A stretch of 64,000 nt of DNA from Fusarium oxysporum f. sp. lycopersici 4287 (taxonomy: Eukaryota; Ascomycota; Sordariomycetes; Hypocreales; Nectriaceae), in contig NC_030994.1 of NCBI RefSeq assembly GCF_000149955.1, positions 496,001 through 560,000 on the forward strand. Reading direction: 5' to 3'. Below, piece after piece: positions 1-9,239 of the stretch (position 1 is its first letter; each line of letters begins with the position of its first letter). The translations under genes and the position numbers were made by a program. A model generated the notes under the pieces. It saw only the letters and a program-made list of their open reading frames with translations, did not search any database and was not told where the DNA came from.

Positions 1-96
1 AAAGTCAGTATATCGAGATCTGAGCTCGAGAAGCTTGGCCAGCAACTGCGGGCTGCAATTTGTGACTGCCAACTTGACATTCCGCTTGGAAAATGA
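1..96 (+). CDS. 3' end of a truncated protein gene (unrecognised)
   Basis: The first frame is open from base 1 to a TGA at 94-96 and encodes 31 residues. The segment SELEKLGQQLRAA looks like an amphipathic, coiled-coil-type helix and is followed by a short C-terminal tail ending LGK. I read this as the last codons of a gene that begins left of the window. The closely packed BglII, SacI, XhoI and HindIII sites at 16-36 resemble a polylinker but are explained by these codons. No family can be named from so short a piece, and a chance open frame is possible. Confidence 0.4.
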   Translation, partial: KVSISRSELEKLGQQLRAAICDCQLDIPLGK

Positions 97-621
97 TGGT
101 TCTGTTGATGAAGGGTGATGATTGATGGCAGACAGATGATGGGATTTGGATGTCGAGATGGCTGATGGATGATGGATGATTCTGCTTGAGGTTCAGGCTT
201 GTGAATGGGAGCTCAATATTTCCGCTTGAAATGAAGAGTCCGTTGAGGAACGGCGATGGGCGATTGATGATGAAAGACGGTGGGGAGGGGAGATTGATGA
301 TTGTGTTGAAGTGATAAATGAAGATGGATGATGGGCGATGGAAAATGAGGAACTGGGGAACTGAGGCGGCTCACGATCAGCTCTTGCCATTTCATTTGTT
401 CCCGTGGCCTTGCCATGTCTTCAGGAAGGCATCACCACTGTTTCCAGGAAGCAACGCGACAGTGCTTTCACCTGCCATTTGCATGCATCTTTGACTCAAC
501 ACCTTCTCTTCTCATCACCATCCTCTCAAACTCTTCATCATCTTCATCACTCTTGTTTATCACTGCATTATCATCATTCTTTTCCTTGCCCTTATCGCCA
601 CTTGTCGTCTCACTATACACC
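97..621. other. Intergenic, ATG/GAT-rich simple sequence
   Basis: No gene is visible here. Bases about 100-350 hold many imperfect gatgg/gatgatgg units, a degenerate microsatellite. Bases about 480-600 are rich in tcatc/cttc on the plus strand and form a pyrimidine-rich stretch, typical of a fungal core promoter, directly before the start codon at 622. Confidence 0.5.
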
Positions 622-1766
622 ATGGAGAAGCCGTTCGCTGGACAATGGCTGTACGATGATGAAGATCTCGCCCCAGTCAACGTCCTATGGAAAGCAATTT
701 TCTGCCCTTGCATTGTTTACGGTCGATCCAAAAAGAGCTACGGTGATGCTGTCAACAGGGAGTATGAATATGATTCACCCCCAAATGGCCATGTCAGATT
801 CAGAGTCAGCAAGAAAGGAATCGTCGATACACATGAGGAATACTAGTCGAAGCCTCTAAAGAGCCCGGCAATTTCTGTTCCCTGCTTGAAATTCGCTGCC
901 TGCTTGCCTTGTAGGTGTCCCTTTGCAAGTCAACCACTCTAACATGTCTAGTCTATGGTATTTTGATCTCCAGACTGCGTTCAGATGTTCGCGATCTCTA
1001 CAACATCCAAGGAACCCGTAATGAAGACAAATTATATGGCTGCTGCTATCCATATGACACCCTCATTCAGATCGAACACGAACTCATCAATCATGGACAT
1101 CATCGGAGACGCAGTTGCTGTGGGTATGAGACCGAACCTTCAATGACCACATCCTTGAGCACTTCTAGATCGCACAGCAAGGTCACCACTTGTGATACGG
1201 AACCCGATGAAAGCCTTCCATGCATTCCCGAAGGTTCATCCGAGTGCACGTCTTCAACCTCATCTGCAAGCAGCCGAAGCAAGCCCCGGGAGAGATCAAT
1301 CGCTCAAGATCCGGTTGCACTCACCGACGCAACGCTTGACCACAGTCATGACCTCTCCAAAGATCCAAAAGGACCATATCGAACCAACGCACCTCACCGG
1401 TTGAAGGATGACAGTTCTGCTCCTGTGTATCCTCCTTCAATTCATCAACTTCGAACCGATACAAAGGCACCTGCCAGTCCACCTGCAGTTCATCGACACG
1501 ATTTGTTTCAGGACGCAGGCGAGACGAATGAGACCCAGCCCAATCACGATATTGGATTCGATCGAGTTGAAACATACCGAGCTAGTCCTGATCATCAGCT
1601 TCGGCAAGACGAAAAGACACCAGGAGCGTTTCCTTCATCTCATCATTTGCACCATGATACGGTGATCCGGACCAAAGCACCACGGCAGCACATGCTTGAA
1701 GATGATGAGCAAGGTCCGAGCAGGTCGGGAACTCGTGGACCACACCATCTTCATGAGGACAAGTGA
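622..1766 (+). CDS. PLAC8-family cysteine-rich protein, frame probably damaged
   Basis: The start at 622 opens with a segment ending FCPCIVYGR, the first PLAC8 cysteine motif. The second half, YGILISRLRSDVRDLYNIQG then LYGCCYPYDTLIQ, is also typical of fungal PLAC8 proteins, which are small membrane-associated proteins. The tail after the domain is low-complexity with repeated H-x-L-x-x-D units. An intron at 911-951 (GTAGGT, CTAAC, TAG) fits between the halves. The frame from 622 meets a TAG at 844-846. A 54-nt intron at 793-846 would rescue it, but the peptide it leaves is poor, while the +2 frame between reads KEPGNFCSLLE, more like the family. I therefore suspect single-base shifts near 843 and 890. 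Coding-like sequence also continues past the TGA at 1764-1766 in other frames. The domain assignment is firm; the exact model is not. Confidence 0.6.
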
Positions 1767-2213
1767 GGAAGGCGAGGAAAGCGGCGAGGTCAAGAGGCCA
1801 GATGACAATTCGGTGGAATATTATTATGATTCAACCTCAAACACGGCAGTAGTATTATCACTTGATAGGGGCTTACAATAGATATATCTTCAACTGCAAC
1901 CTCATGCGACCATGGCGGTAGAGTGTATGTTGTTACTGAAGCATTGGTGCAAGATGTCCAGGCTTTATGGTCACATATGGTCTCTGAGTTGGCAGGCTAT
2001 GCATGCGACCAGGTCAAATTTGTGGCAAACGCCGAGCGAATGTTACTGTCCCGCCTCCCAGCCTCCGACTTGCAGCTCGATGCATCGGCGTTGCACATAA
2101 GTATCATCAAGAGGGGTCCGACACGGACACGACGCGAGAGTTCGCGGGTGGTCTGGCCTTTAATAGTAACAAGCCAGGTTAAAGTTACACTTTACAGGGA
2201 CCCGTTTCAGTAG
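1767..2213 (+). other. Coding-like continuation downstream of the PLAC8 gene
   Basis: After the PLAC8 frame stops, the next frame (about 1762-1881) reads as an acidic peptide including SEEGEESGEVKRPDDNS. The first frame (about 1869-2213) then reads a peptide including VYVVTEALVQDVQALWSHM. Both look protein-like rather than random. They join if one A is removed from the run near 1761 and one G is added to the GGGG near 1868. This may be the true C-terminus of the PLAC8 gene, now out of frame, or a separate small gene. No ATG, intron pair or known domain settles it. Confidence 0.35.
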
Positions 2214-3010
2214 AGGCAATAGCTGGTTGGCGATCGTCAGATCAGCTGAAAGACGACAACCAATTGGATTTCTGTGTCTGCCATGGTTGTGATGAGACCA
2301 TGGTCGCATATTGGCGGCCATGCACAGAGCTGGCTGGGCACAACAGCAAGACGAGTTTGGGCATTGAGTTCAGGCTTGCACAGATCAAGGAACACGAGCT
2401 CGCGTTATATTAAATGTCTTCATCCTGCATGCTGAATCTCCCTTGCATTGGCGCTCAACGCGACGATTGGATACGACATGGAGCAGACTGGGTTGACGCT
2501 TGTGGAGTTTTGGACGTCCCACAAGGCCAAGGCATGTTGCATTGAGCGAATCATTTTGGAAAAGTCCTTAGCGGTGACCAACTTGCATTGATTGGAGGGG
2601 AAAACACCTCAGGCAGAGATGGCCTTATCTTGAAATGATCAATGCTCTGGACATCGACGATCAAATTCCATGTACTACCGGTTGGCTTAATTAACACGGT
2701 CGCGAATCTGCATTCTCGTTTCATACTTGTCGGCCCACTGCCATCTGTAGGCATTCTAGTGACCTGCTTCTAGTGGCCGGCGTCACGTCCGCGCTCACGT
2801 CCAAGGCACGACGCCCAAAAAGGAACCCACTTTCGCGCTGAGCTCCCTTATTACCGATCTTCTCCACGCGCCCTCCGCACCAGAACCCACCTTTGGCACC
2901 TCTTTTCTACCCGCTCCCTCCCACTTTCACTCATCATCGTCCTCACTCATTTACACGTTCGACTCACGCGATAACAATAAACAAGAACTTCACTCGCTGC
3001 TGGGTCCATC
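2214..3010. other. Intergenic, promoter of the KEN-box gene
   Basis: I see no gene in this stretch. Bases about 2850-3000 are strongly pyrimidine-rich on the plus strand, as expected for the core promoter and leader of the gene starting at 3011. Confidence 0.5.
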
Positions 3011-4131
3011 ATGGCTACTGTCACTCGTCAACCATTTGCTCCCCTTGACGGGACTCGTCTCCAGACCTTGACCAGTCTCAAGAATAGGCAAAATGGTATG
3101 TGGAGATGCGGAGTGTTTGGGCTTCACTGACATGACTAGCTTTGCCAACTGGTGGTAAACGAAAGGCTGAATTGATTGATACCGATGATTCTGAAAATGT
3201 CGATCCTACTTCTTTTGCCAAGCGATCAAAAGGTTCCAAGGACAAGGACATCCTAAAGGACAGCATCCTCAAGCCGTCTGCTTTTATCCTCAAGCCTACT
3301 GCACCTGTATCTGCATCTCCCATTCCTAATCGCCTCACGAGCCCTACCAAGACCCGGCGCACTCTTCAACCTAAATCACCCGCCAAACTCAGCTCTGGCA
3401 TCTCAAAGTCTTCTCCCATTTATGCTCCAGCTGGTCGATCTCCCACACGAAGCAAGCGATCTGGTATCGCATCTAGCCGACGACGCACTGCTGGTCCCTA
3501 CACTCGTGTTGATCCTCCTTCATTCAGTCTTGGGTCTGCCGCTCCCTTTTCTCTCGATGCTGCTCTCAAGGGTACTATTCCTGGCTATAGCGCCAAGAAG
3601 GAACCCATCACTGCTCTGCATGAACCAGACATGAAGGCTAGCTGGTTCTTTGACATTCACGAGGACACACCCGAACAAGAGATGACCAACCTTCTTCAAC
3701 ACAGCACATGTGTACTTGACATTTCGTCCGACGAGGAGAGTCAACGGAAGCTCAACAGAGATCGTGCAGAGGGTCGCGATAAGGAAAATGTTCCCCCTCC
3801 TGATGACATCTCTCAAACTCGTCGCGCACCAAAAGCTGATGAGATGGTTGTTGAGAAAGAGCGTGTCGCATTGGGAGAAATGAACACTGCCGACTTTTAC
3901 GCTGAAGGATGTGATGAGACATCTGTCATTTTTGTACCTGAAGATGAGCCAGAGGTGAATGCGACTGCGACTGCCGAAAAGCCCATCGATCCTTCAACAG
4001 AAGACATCGACAACCTAATGGCCAAGCCCACAGAAGGCCCAAGCAAGGCTGCAGTTTTGGAACCAATCGAAGGAACAGGAGAAAGTTTTGAGTTGTGGGA
4101 AAGCGGCAGCGCACATGATGAAGCTGTATAG
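3011..4131 (+). CDS. Disordered conserved fungal protein with a KEN box
   Basis: The start is at 3011. One intron (3096-3139, GTATGT...CTAG) leaves a 358-residue protein. It is rich in Ser, Pro, Lys and Arg, has several basic patches such as KRSKGSKDK and SRRR, and many S/T-P sites that could be CDK targets. Residues 243-245 form a KEN box inside DKENVPP, a motif recognised by the anaphase-promoting complex in known substrates. No folded domain is visible. A role in nucleus or cell cycle is inferred from the KEN box, basic patches and S/T-P sites; I do not recognise the family. It lies head-to-tail with thymidylate kinase, an S-phase enzyme, with about 310 bp between them. Confidence 0.75.
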
Positions 4132-4442
4132 GCATGAGGCATGAACAAGTCATGAAGTGTTATGGTAATGGATATGGATGGAATGAATGATGGAATGGAT
4201 GGGTATGGATACGGATGGAGGAGTTTGGCCGGCGTTCTTCTTCTTCTTTAGGCTACCAAGAGCTGGGGCTATAGTTTTGTGATTGCATTATTGTCTGAGT
4301 ATTAATTGATACCTGAATGTCTGAATGTGTTTCACTGAGTGTAAATTATGATCTGATTCATGCCGCACTGTGTCCCACGTGAACCACTAACCAAAACAGT
4401 GTGAATATTTCGTCAGCAATCCACTTCCCCTCATCAACCATC

Positions 4443-5293
4443 ATGGCTTCAATCAACGATTTAGCTACAGCCGCGATTGCGAGCTCTGATACTGCCGATG
4501 ATTCAACTCGAGGCGCATTCGTTGTTTTGGAGGGTTTGGATAGAAGTGGAAAGACGACGCAGGTGAAACTGTTGGAGCAGAGATTTGTCGAGGAGGGTAA
4601 AAAGGTCAAGGTTATGAGATTTCCTGGTAAGTTCAGTGGAAAGGTGGTGAATTATACTGATATTTTATAGACAGGACTACACCTATTGGTCAAATGATTG
4701 ATGCTTATCTCAAGAGTGATGTCGAGATGGATGATCATGTTATTCATCTATTGTTCAGCGCAAACAGATGGGAAGCTGTGTGAGTATGCTGGTCTGTTAC
4801 ACTTCAATTCTGACCGTTTAGCAAACAAATTCAATCTCTCCTCGCTTCTGGTACTACAATTGTCTGCGACCGGTATTATCACTCTGGCATAGTCTACTCA
4901 GCCGCCAAGCAAAACCCCTCTCTGACCCTCCCTTGGGCACGAGCACCAGAACGCGGTCTTCCCCGACCAGATCTCGTGCTGTTTCTCGATCTGACCGAAG
5001 AGCAAGCTCAAGCTCGAGGTGGTTGGGGTGGAGAAGTTTATGAACGATCTGGTATGCAGAAACGTGTACGGGAATTGTTCTGGGGTCTCAGCATGGGAGG
5101 AAAGGACGTTGCAGCGCAAGGACTTGGTTTGGATGAGGGCGAGGGCTGGACGCAGGAGGAGGAGGATCTTGTGGTGGTTGATGCTGGCGGGAGTGTGGAG
5201 GAGGTTGCTGAGGAGGTTTGGAAGAAGGTTAGGGGTAGGGTTGAACAGGTTGAGAGGGGAGAGGTTGGAAGGACTGTGAGGGTTGTTAGGTGA
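4443..5293 (+). CDS. CDC8: Thymidylate kinase (dTMP kinase)
   Basis: It phosphorylates dTMP to dTDP, an essential step of dTTP synthesis for DNA replication. Two introns (4627-4670 and 4780-4821) give 254 residues. The P-loop GLDRSGKTT lies at residues 31-39. The substrate motif RFPDRTTPIG spans the first intron junction. The DRYYHSG motif follows, then the LID-like segment before VYERSGMQKRV. The N-terminus carries about 25 residues beyond the yeast Cdc8 start. The C-terminus ends in an acidic and basic extension of about 60 residues that is not part of the core fold. Identification is secure from the P-loop, DR-x-x and DRY motifs together. Confidence 0.95.
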
Positions 5294-5325
5294 GACGCCA
5301 GAAAGGTCTCTGTTGCAATGACAGC

Positions 5326-5330
5326 AAAAA
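5326..5330 (-). terminator. RNA polymerase III terminator of tRNA-Tyr copy 1
   Basis: Five Ts on the transcribed (minus) sense lie four bases beyond the discriminator base. Confidence 0.7.
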
Positions 5331-5334
5331 TGAA

Positions 5335-5417
5335 TCCCCGAGACCTGGATCGAACAAGTGACCTTTCGGTGACGGTACAGTTACAGCCGAACGCTCTTCC
5401 AGCTGAGCTACTCGGGG
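5335..5417 (-). tRNA. tRNA-Tyr (GTA), 10-nt intron, copy 1
   Basis: On the minus strand the acceptor arms CCCCGAG/CTCGGGG pair over seven bases, with a normal D-arm (GCTC/GAGC), anticodon stem TTCGG/CCGAA and T-arm with loop TTCGATC. The anticodon GTA is at 5382-5384. A 10-nt intron (5371-5380) sits one base 3' of the anticodon, the canonical site. The mature length is 73 nt. The last acceptor pair is G-C, where copies 2 and 3 have A-T, a compensated change. Confidence 0.95.
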
Positions 5418-5851
5418 ATGGCTCTGACGATCAGAGGAGTAGCTGTGGCGATCGGCGACGAAAGTTGGATACATGAGGATTGGATGATGCTGTGCTCTCA
5501 ACGAGGTAAGATGGGCTGTGACAGTGAGATTCGTGCGGGTTGCGGGTGCAGGAGACTGGATGCAGTGGTTGAAGTATCCCAAATGCAAGCTTGGTGTTGA
5601 GGCGTCGCATTGTGACACGGATAACGCGGGGTTTGTTTCATCTAATCCTATGCGATTGTTTTCTCAGACACGAGGTTTGCGACAATGCTTCCTTGCCACA
5701 ATTCTACTTTCTCGCATTCAACCCTCATTCTGGGCCATAGGGTACCATCTTTGGTATTAATTGTGCTCAAGCAAATGTGCTGCGTATAGGTACAATTTAC
5801 ACTTCTCCTCCCAACCAAGTCCAATGGCTATTCCTCCGGTTTCGGAGATCT
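5418..5851. other. Spacer between tRNA-Tyr copies 1 and 2
   Basis: There is no gene signature here. Both flanking tRNA genes are transcribed away from this spacer, so it holds both 5' flanks. Confidence 0.5.
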
Positions 5852-5938
5852 CCCCGAATAGCTCAGCTGGAAGAGCGTTCGGCTGTAATTGTTAAGCATC
5901 TCACCGAAAGGTCACTTGTTCGATCCAGGTTTCGGGGA
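5852..5938 (+). tRNA. tRNA-Tyr (GTA), 14-nt intron, copy 2
   Basis: The acceptor arms CCCCGAA/TTCGGGG pair fully. D, anticodon and T arms are identical to copy 1. The anticodon GTA is at 5885-5887 and a 14-nt intron is at 5889-5902, leaving a 73-nt mature tRNA. The intron sequence differs almost completely from copies 1 and 3. Confidence 0.95.
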
Positions 5939-5943
5939 ACTCA

Positions 5944-5949
5944 TTTTTT
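5944..5949 (+). terminator. RNA polymerase III terminator of tRNA-Tyr copy 2
   Basis: A run of six Ts begins five bases after the discriminator base. Confidence 0.75.
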
Positions 5950-6133
5950 GCATCTTTTCACTCCTACAAGTTCTTTTTATTAGCTGGGATTCTGGCATAC
6001 TACTAGATTCATTGAGTTGTTGTTAATAACGGCAACTCTTTTTCGCTGTGGTTGCTAGTATATTTCATCTTGTGACTAAAAAGTTGAGTTGTCATGATAT
6101 ACTCATTGACAACATGAAAATGCCACGACCAGC

Positions 6134-6137
6134 AAAA
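6134..6137 (-). terminator. RNA polymerase III terminator of tRNA-Tyr copy 3
   Basis: Four Ts on the minus sense lie four bases beyond the discriminator base. This is the weakest of the three terminators. Confidence 0.55.
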
Positions 6138-6141
6138 GAAA

Positions 6142-6226
6142 TCCCCGAAACCTGGATCGAACAAGTGACCTTTCGGTATCATATATCAGTTACAGCCGAA
6201 CGCTCTTCCAGCTGAGCTATTCGGGG
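6142..6226 (-). tRNA. tRNA-Tyr (GTA), 12-nt intron, copy 3
   Basis: On the minus strand the mature sequence equals copy 2 (acceptor CCCCGAA/TTCGGGG). The anticodon is at 6191-6193, and the 12-nt AT-rich intron is at 6178-6189. The whole gene is 85 nt and the mature tRNA 73 nt. Confidence 0.95.
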
Positions 6227-6355
6227 ATTGATGTTCGGTCGTTCGCTATCACTGCATAGAGGCCGCAGTCTGGGGCAGGGCTTGGGTAGACACTTCAAAG
6301 CATGCGCATCACGAGAGTTTTGCATAGAACATTGTACAGTCAAATCAAGCTTTTA

Positions 6356-7207
6356 TTAATTAAAGACTACAGTCTTGTGTCCGTTGAGGAACAACCTCCT
6401 CTCAGCATACCACCGCACAGCAGCAGCAAGAACTTGGCTCTCAACATTAGATCCCTCCTCAGACAGCTCCTTAGGGTTCATGCTGTGATCAACACGAGCA
6501 ACCCGCTGCTCGATAATAGGACCCTCGTCCAGATCAGCAGTGACAAAGTGAGCAGTAGCTCCGATAATCTTGACACCGCGCTCGTAGGCCTGGTGGTAAG
6601 GCTTGGCGCCCTTGAATGAAGGCAGGAAACTGTGGTGGATGTTGATGATGCGGCCGGACATGGCTTCGCAGAGCGTCGGAGACAAGACCTGCATGTAGCG
6701 GGCGAGGACAATGAGCTCGATGCCGTGCTTCTTGCAGAGATCGAGGATCTGGCCTTCTTGTTGCGCCTTGGTGTCTTTTGTGACGGGCAGATGGTGGAAC
6801 TCGATTCCGTAGCTCTCGGCGAGGGCGGCGTAGTCGGGGTGGTTCGACACGATGACGGGGACTTCCATGCGCAGCTGGCCGGTCTTCATGCGGAAGAGGA
6901 GGTCGTTCAGACAGTGGCCGATCTTGGAGACCATGATGAGAACGCGGGTCTTGCGGGCGACGGGGCGGATATCGTAGTCCATCTTGTACTCGGCAGCGAG
7001 CTTATCGAAAGCCTCGACGAGGTGCTCGGTGGACTCGGTCTCGGTAGGTCCAAAGTGAACACGCATGAAGAAGCGCTCGGAGACGGGATCGGAGAACTGC
7101 TGGAGGTCGAGAATGTTGTGCTTGTTGGCGGCAAAGATGCCAGTCACGGCATAGACGATGCCGGACTTGTCAGGGCATGACAGGGTGAGGATGTGATCAT
7201 TAGCCAT
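6356..7207 (-). CDS. purU: Formyltetrahydrofolate deformylase
   Basis: This enzyme hydrolyses 10-formyl-tetrahydrofolate to formate and tetrahydrofolate, balancing one-carbon pools. The protein has 283 residues and no intron. An N-terminal ACT-like domain begins ILTLSCPDKSGIVYAVTG. The C-terminal formyltransferase domain has SNHPDY, LARYMQVLS, the catalytic NIHHSFLPSFKGA and the aspartate motif TADLDEGPIIEQ. These separate PurU from GART, which lacks the ACT domain. The ATG at 7207 is used because the frame upstream holds no ATG, only a GTG at 7324. It shares a 524-bp intergenic region with the divergent Zn2Cys6 gene. Confidence 0.95.
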   Translation of the reverse strand: MANDHILTLSCPDKSGIVYAVTGIFAANKHNILDLQQFSDPVSERFFMRVHFGPTETESTEHLVEAFDKLAAEYKMDYDIRPVARKTRVLIMVSKIGHCLNDLLFRMKTGQLRMEVPVIVSNHPDYAALAESYGIEFHHLPVTKDTKAQQEGQILDLCKKHGIELIVLARYMQVLSPTLCEAMSGRIINIHHSFLPSFKGAKPYHQAYERGVKIIGATAHFVTADLDEGPIIEQRVARVDHSMNPKELSEEGSNVESQVLAAAVRWYAERRLFLNGHKTVVFN

Positions 7208-7731
7208 GTTGAAGGCTATGGACGGCGTTGAATTGACGGGGGAGAATTTGGTGTAAGTGAGAAGAATTGCGACGTATCTTGTTAGCCTCCGTACGTCAAC
7301 CGAGTATGACTCCGAGAACCCCACTGCGGGCTAACCCTCCACTATCGGAGATGCGTCGGGATGTGGCCATGGAAGCATTGAGTTGGTATTAAGTAAATTG
7401 AGGGAAATATGCTGTATTAAGATCTATTGAATAAGGCAGTAATGCGACGTGGATATCTGTGGACTGAGAGAAATGTCTTGTGATCGTCATGATGAATTGG
7501 TATGGCCGTCTAATATCCGTCTCCGCTGTGGCTGCAGGGTAACTGTAGAATCCACTGCTGAATCAAGTATTCAGACGTCAGATCTGATAGATAATCAGAA
7601 AGATACAAAGGTGTAATATAATTTAGAAACAATAAAGCTAATGCATGTCAACTCGGCCGTCACGTGGCGTTGATCGGAAGTCCATCCGTTCCCCACCATC
7701 GACACTCAACTAACATCAACTGCAATGCATC
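7208..7731. promoter_or_regulatory. Divergent promoter region, purU / Zn2Cys6 regulator
   Basis: This is a 524-bp region between two divergently transcribed genes. It contains no reading frame of note. I could not identify a specific operator. Confidence 0.5.
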
Positions 7732-9200
7732 ATGTCAGGTGGCTCTCGGAGCCGAGATGGCTGCTTCAACTGTCGAAGACGAAAACGAAGATGTGACGAG
7801 GAGAAGCCAACATGTCGAAGATGTCAAAGAACAGGAGATGACTGTGTCTTTCCGAGTCCAGCTTCAGCATCGAATCCGTTAAAGTTCATCGTGGCAGCTT
7901 CAAACGATCATTATCTGGTCCCGAGTGATAACCAGAGTCATAGCTTTCTGAATCTCTCACCTCAAGAACTCGTCGCCATTTGTAATTCGAGTGAGGGAAG
8001 GATTGCTTGGACGCAGGAATCTATTCCCCGCAGTTTGTCACCGTTTGCTTTTGAGTCGGGACGTTCAGTTGAGAAAGCTCTCGTCCAATACTGTAAGTAT
8101 TCTCACCACGATTTGTCGCCGCTAACAGATTAGATGTCGAAATAATATCTAAGAGCAGAGTCTATGTGGATACAAGTCGGAATGGCTTCCGTACATCAGT
8201 CATCCCACGAATGTTCTACCAAGGTCCTCTGTTCTCCGCAGTCCTGGCCATGAGCGCAGCAGAATGGGCACAAAACATTGTCCCAGATGGAAGAGACTAC
8301 CGCGCTCTGTCAATGCAGTACAAAGTCCGAGCTCTCCATGAACTACAGCACGCTCTTCCAGATTCCCAAGGCAGTGAGGGCAATCTTCTCACCTGTGTTC
8401 TTTTGGCATCTCTCGAAATCGCACATGGATCGTGTCCGACATGGCTCCGTCATCTTCAAGGCGCACTCGCTCTGCTTGAGAGCTTCGGAAACAGTATTGA
8501 CCCTAATGTGGCCGAGTTTGTACTCCAGTATTTCCGGTTTCGATATATTCTGATGAAGACTACACAACCTACCCACCAGGATTCGTTACACCAAGCAATG
8601 GCTGGGTTGGCCAAAGCCGAGGCTACACTCCCGCATTCTCGAAATCTGGTTGATGAACAGATTGGTTGCTCAATGGATCTCGTCGACATCATCAACGAAA
8701 TATCGTCACTGTCCACCCACGACATATCCAAGGATCAACTGTACGCAACGGGCCAGGAAATTGAACAACGCCTTGAGGATCTCTCTTTTCAGGGCACCGA
8801 CGACTATCTCTTACGGAGCGCCGAGTCTTTTAGAATTGCAGCCCAAATCTACCTCCGCCTCGTGTGCTACAACACAGTCATTACCCACCCATCAATTCTG
8901 GCCCTCCACGAATCTCTTCTCTCTTGTCTTTCCGATATCATCGTTGAGGGACAGACTCGAAGGTCATTCCCAATGTGGCCGCTGTTCTTAGCAGGCTGTG
9001 CATGCTCATCAGACGAACAACGAAAGGTTGTGTTGGATCACTTCATGTTGATGGATAGTAAATGGCCGATCAGCAACATATCTGCTGTTTGGAACGCACT
9101 CAAGTTGATCTGGCATACAAGAGATCTTCAGGTATCGAGTACAAATCAAGACTGGAGGGAGATCATCCACAAGTTTGGATGGAAGCTCTCATTATCATGA
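7732..9200 (+). CDS. Zn2Cys6 transcription factor
   Basis: The N-terminus has the binuclear zinc cluster, with six cysteines in GCFNCRRRKRRCDEEKPTC followed by RRCQRTGDDC, preceded by a short SGGSRSRD lead as in many fungal regulators. One intron (8093-8133, GTAAGT, GCTAAC, TAG) gives 475 residues. The rest resembles the alpha-helical fungal-specific domain of the Fungal_trans_2 type, for example ALSMQYKVRALHELQHAL and the LRHLQGALALLE helix. DNA targets cannot be read from the sequence. It ends only 39 bp from the convergent receptor gene. Confidence 0.9.
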
Positions 9201-9239
9201 TCAATTCTATTTTACATGCCTGGGTATACGCTCTATGCT

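Noticed and set aside
16..36. Polylinker-like run of BglII, SacI, XhoI and HindIII sites
   Set aside because: The bases fit an open frame ending at 96; no vector sequence follows.
404..859. 151-codon plus-strand frame overlapping the PLAC8 start
   Set aside because: Lacks the PLAC8 motifs and starts in the promoter; shadow of the true frame.
6632..7180. 182-codon frame opposite purU
   Set aside because: Antisense shadow of a well-supported enzyme with high third-position GC.
7208..7324. N-terminal extension of purU from GTG 7324
   Set aside because: There is no ATG upstream of 7207 and fungal genes rarely start at GTG.
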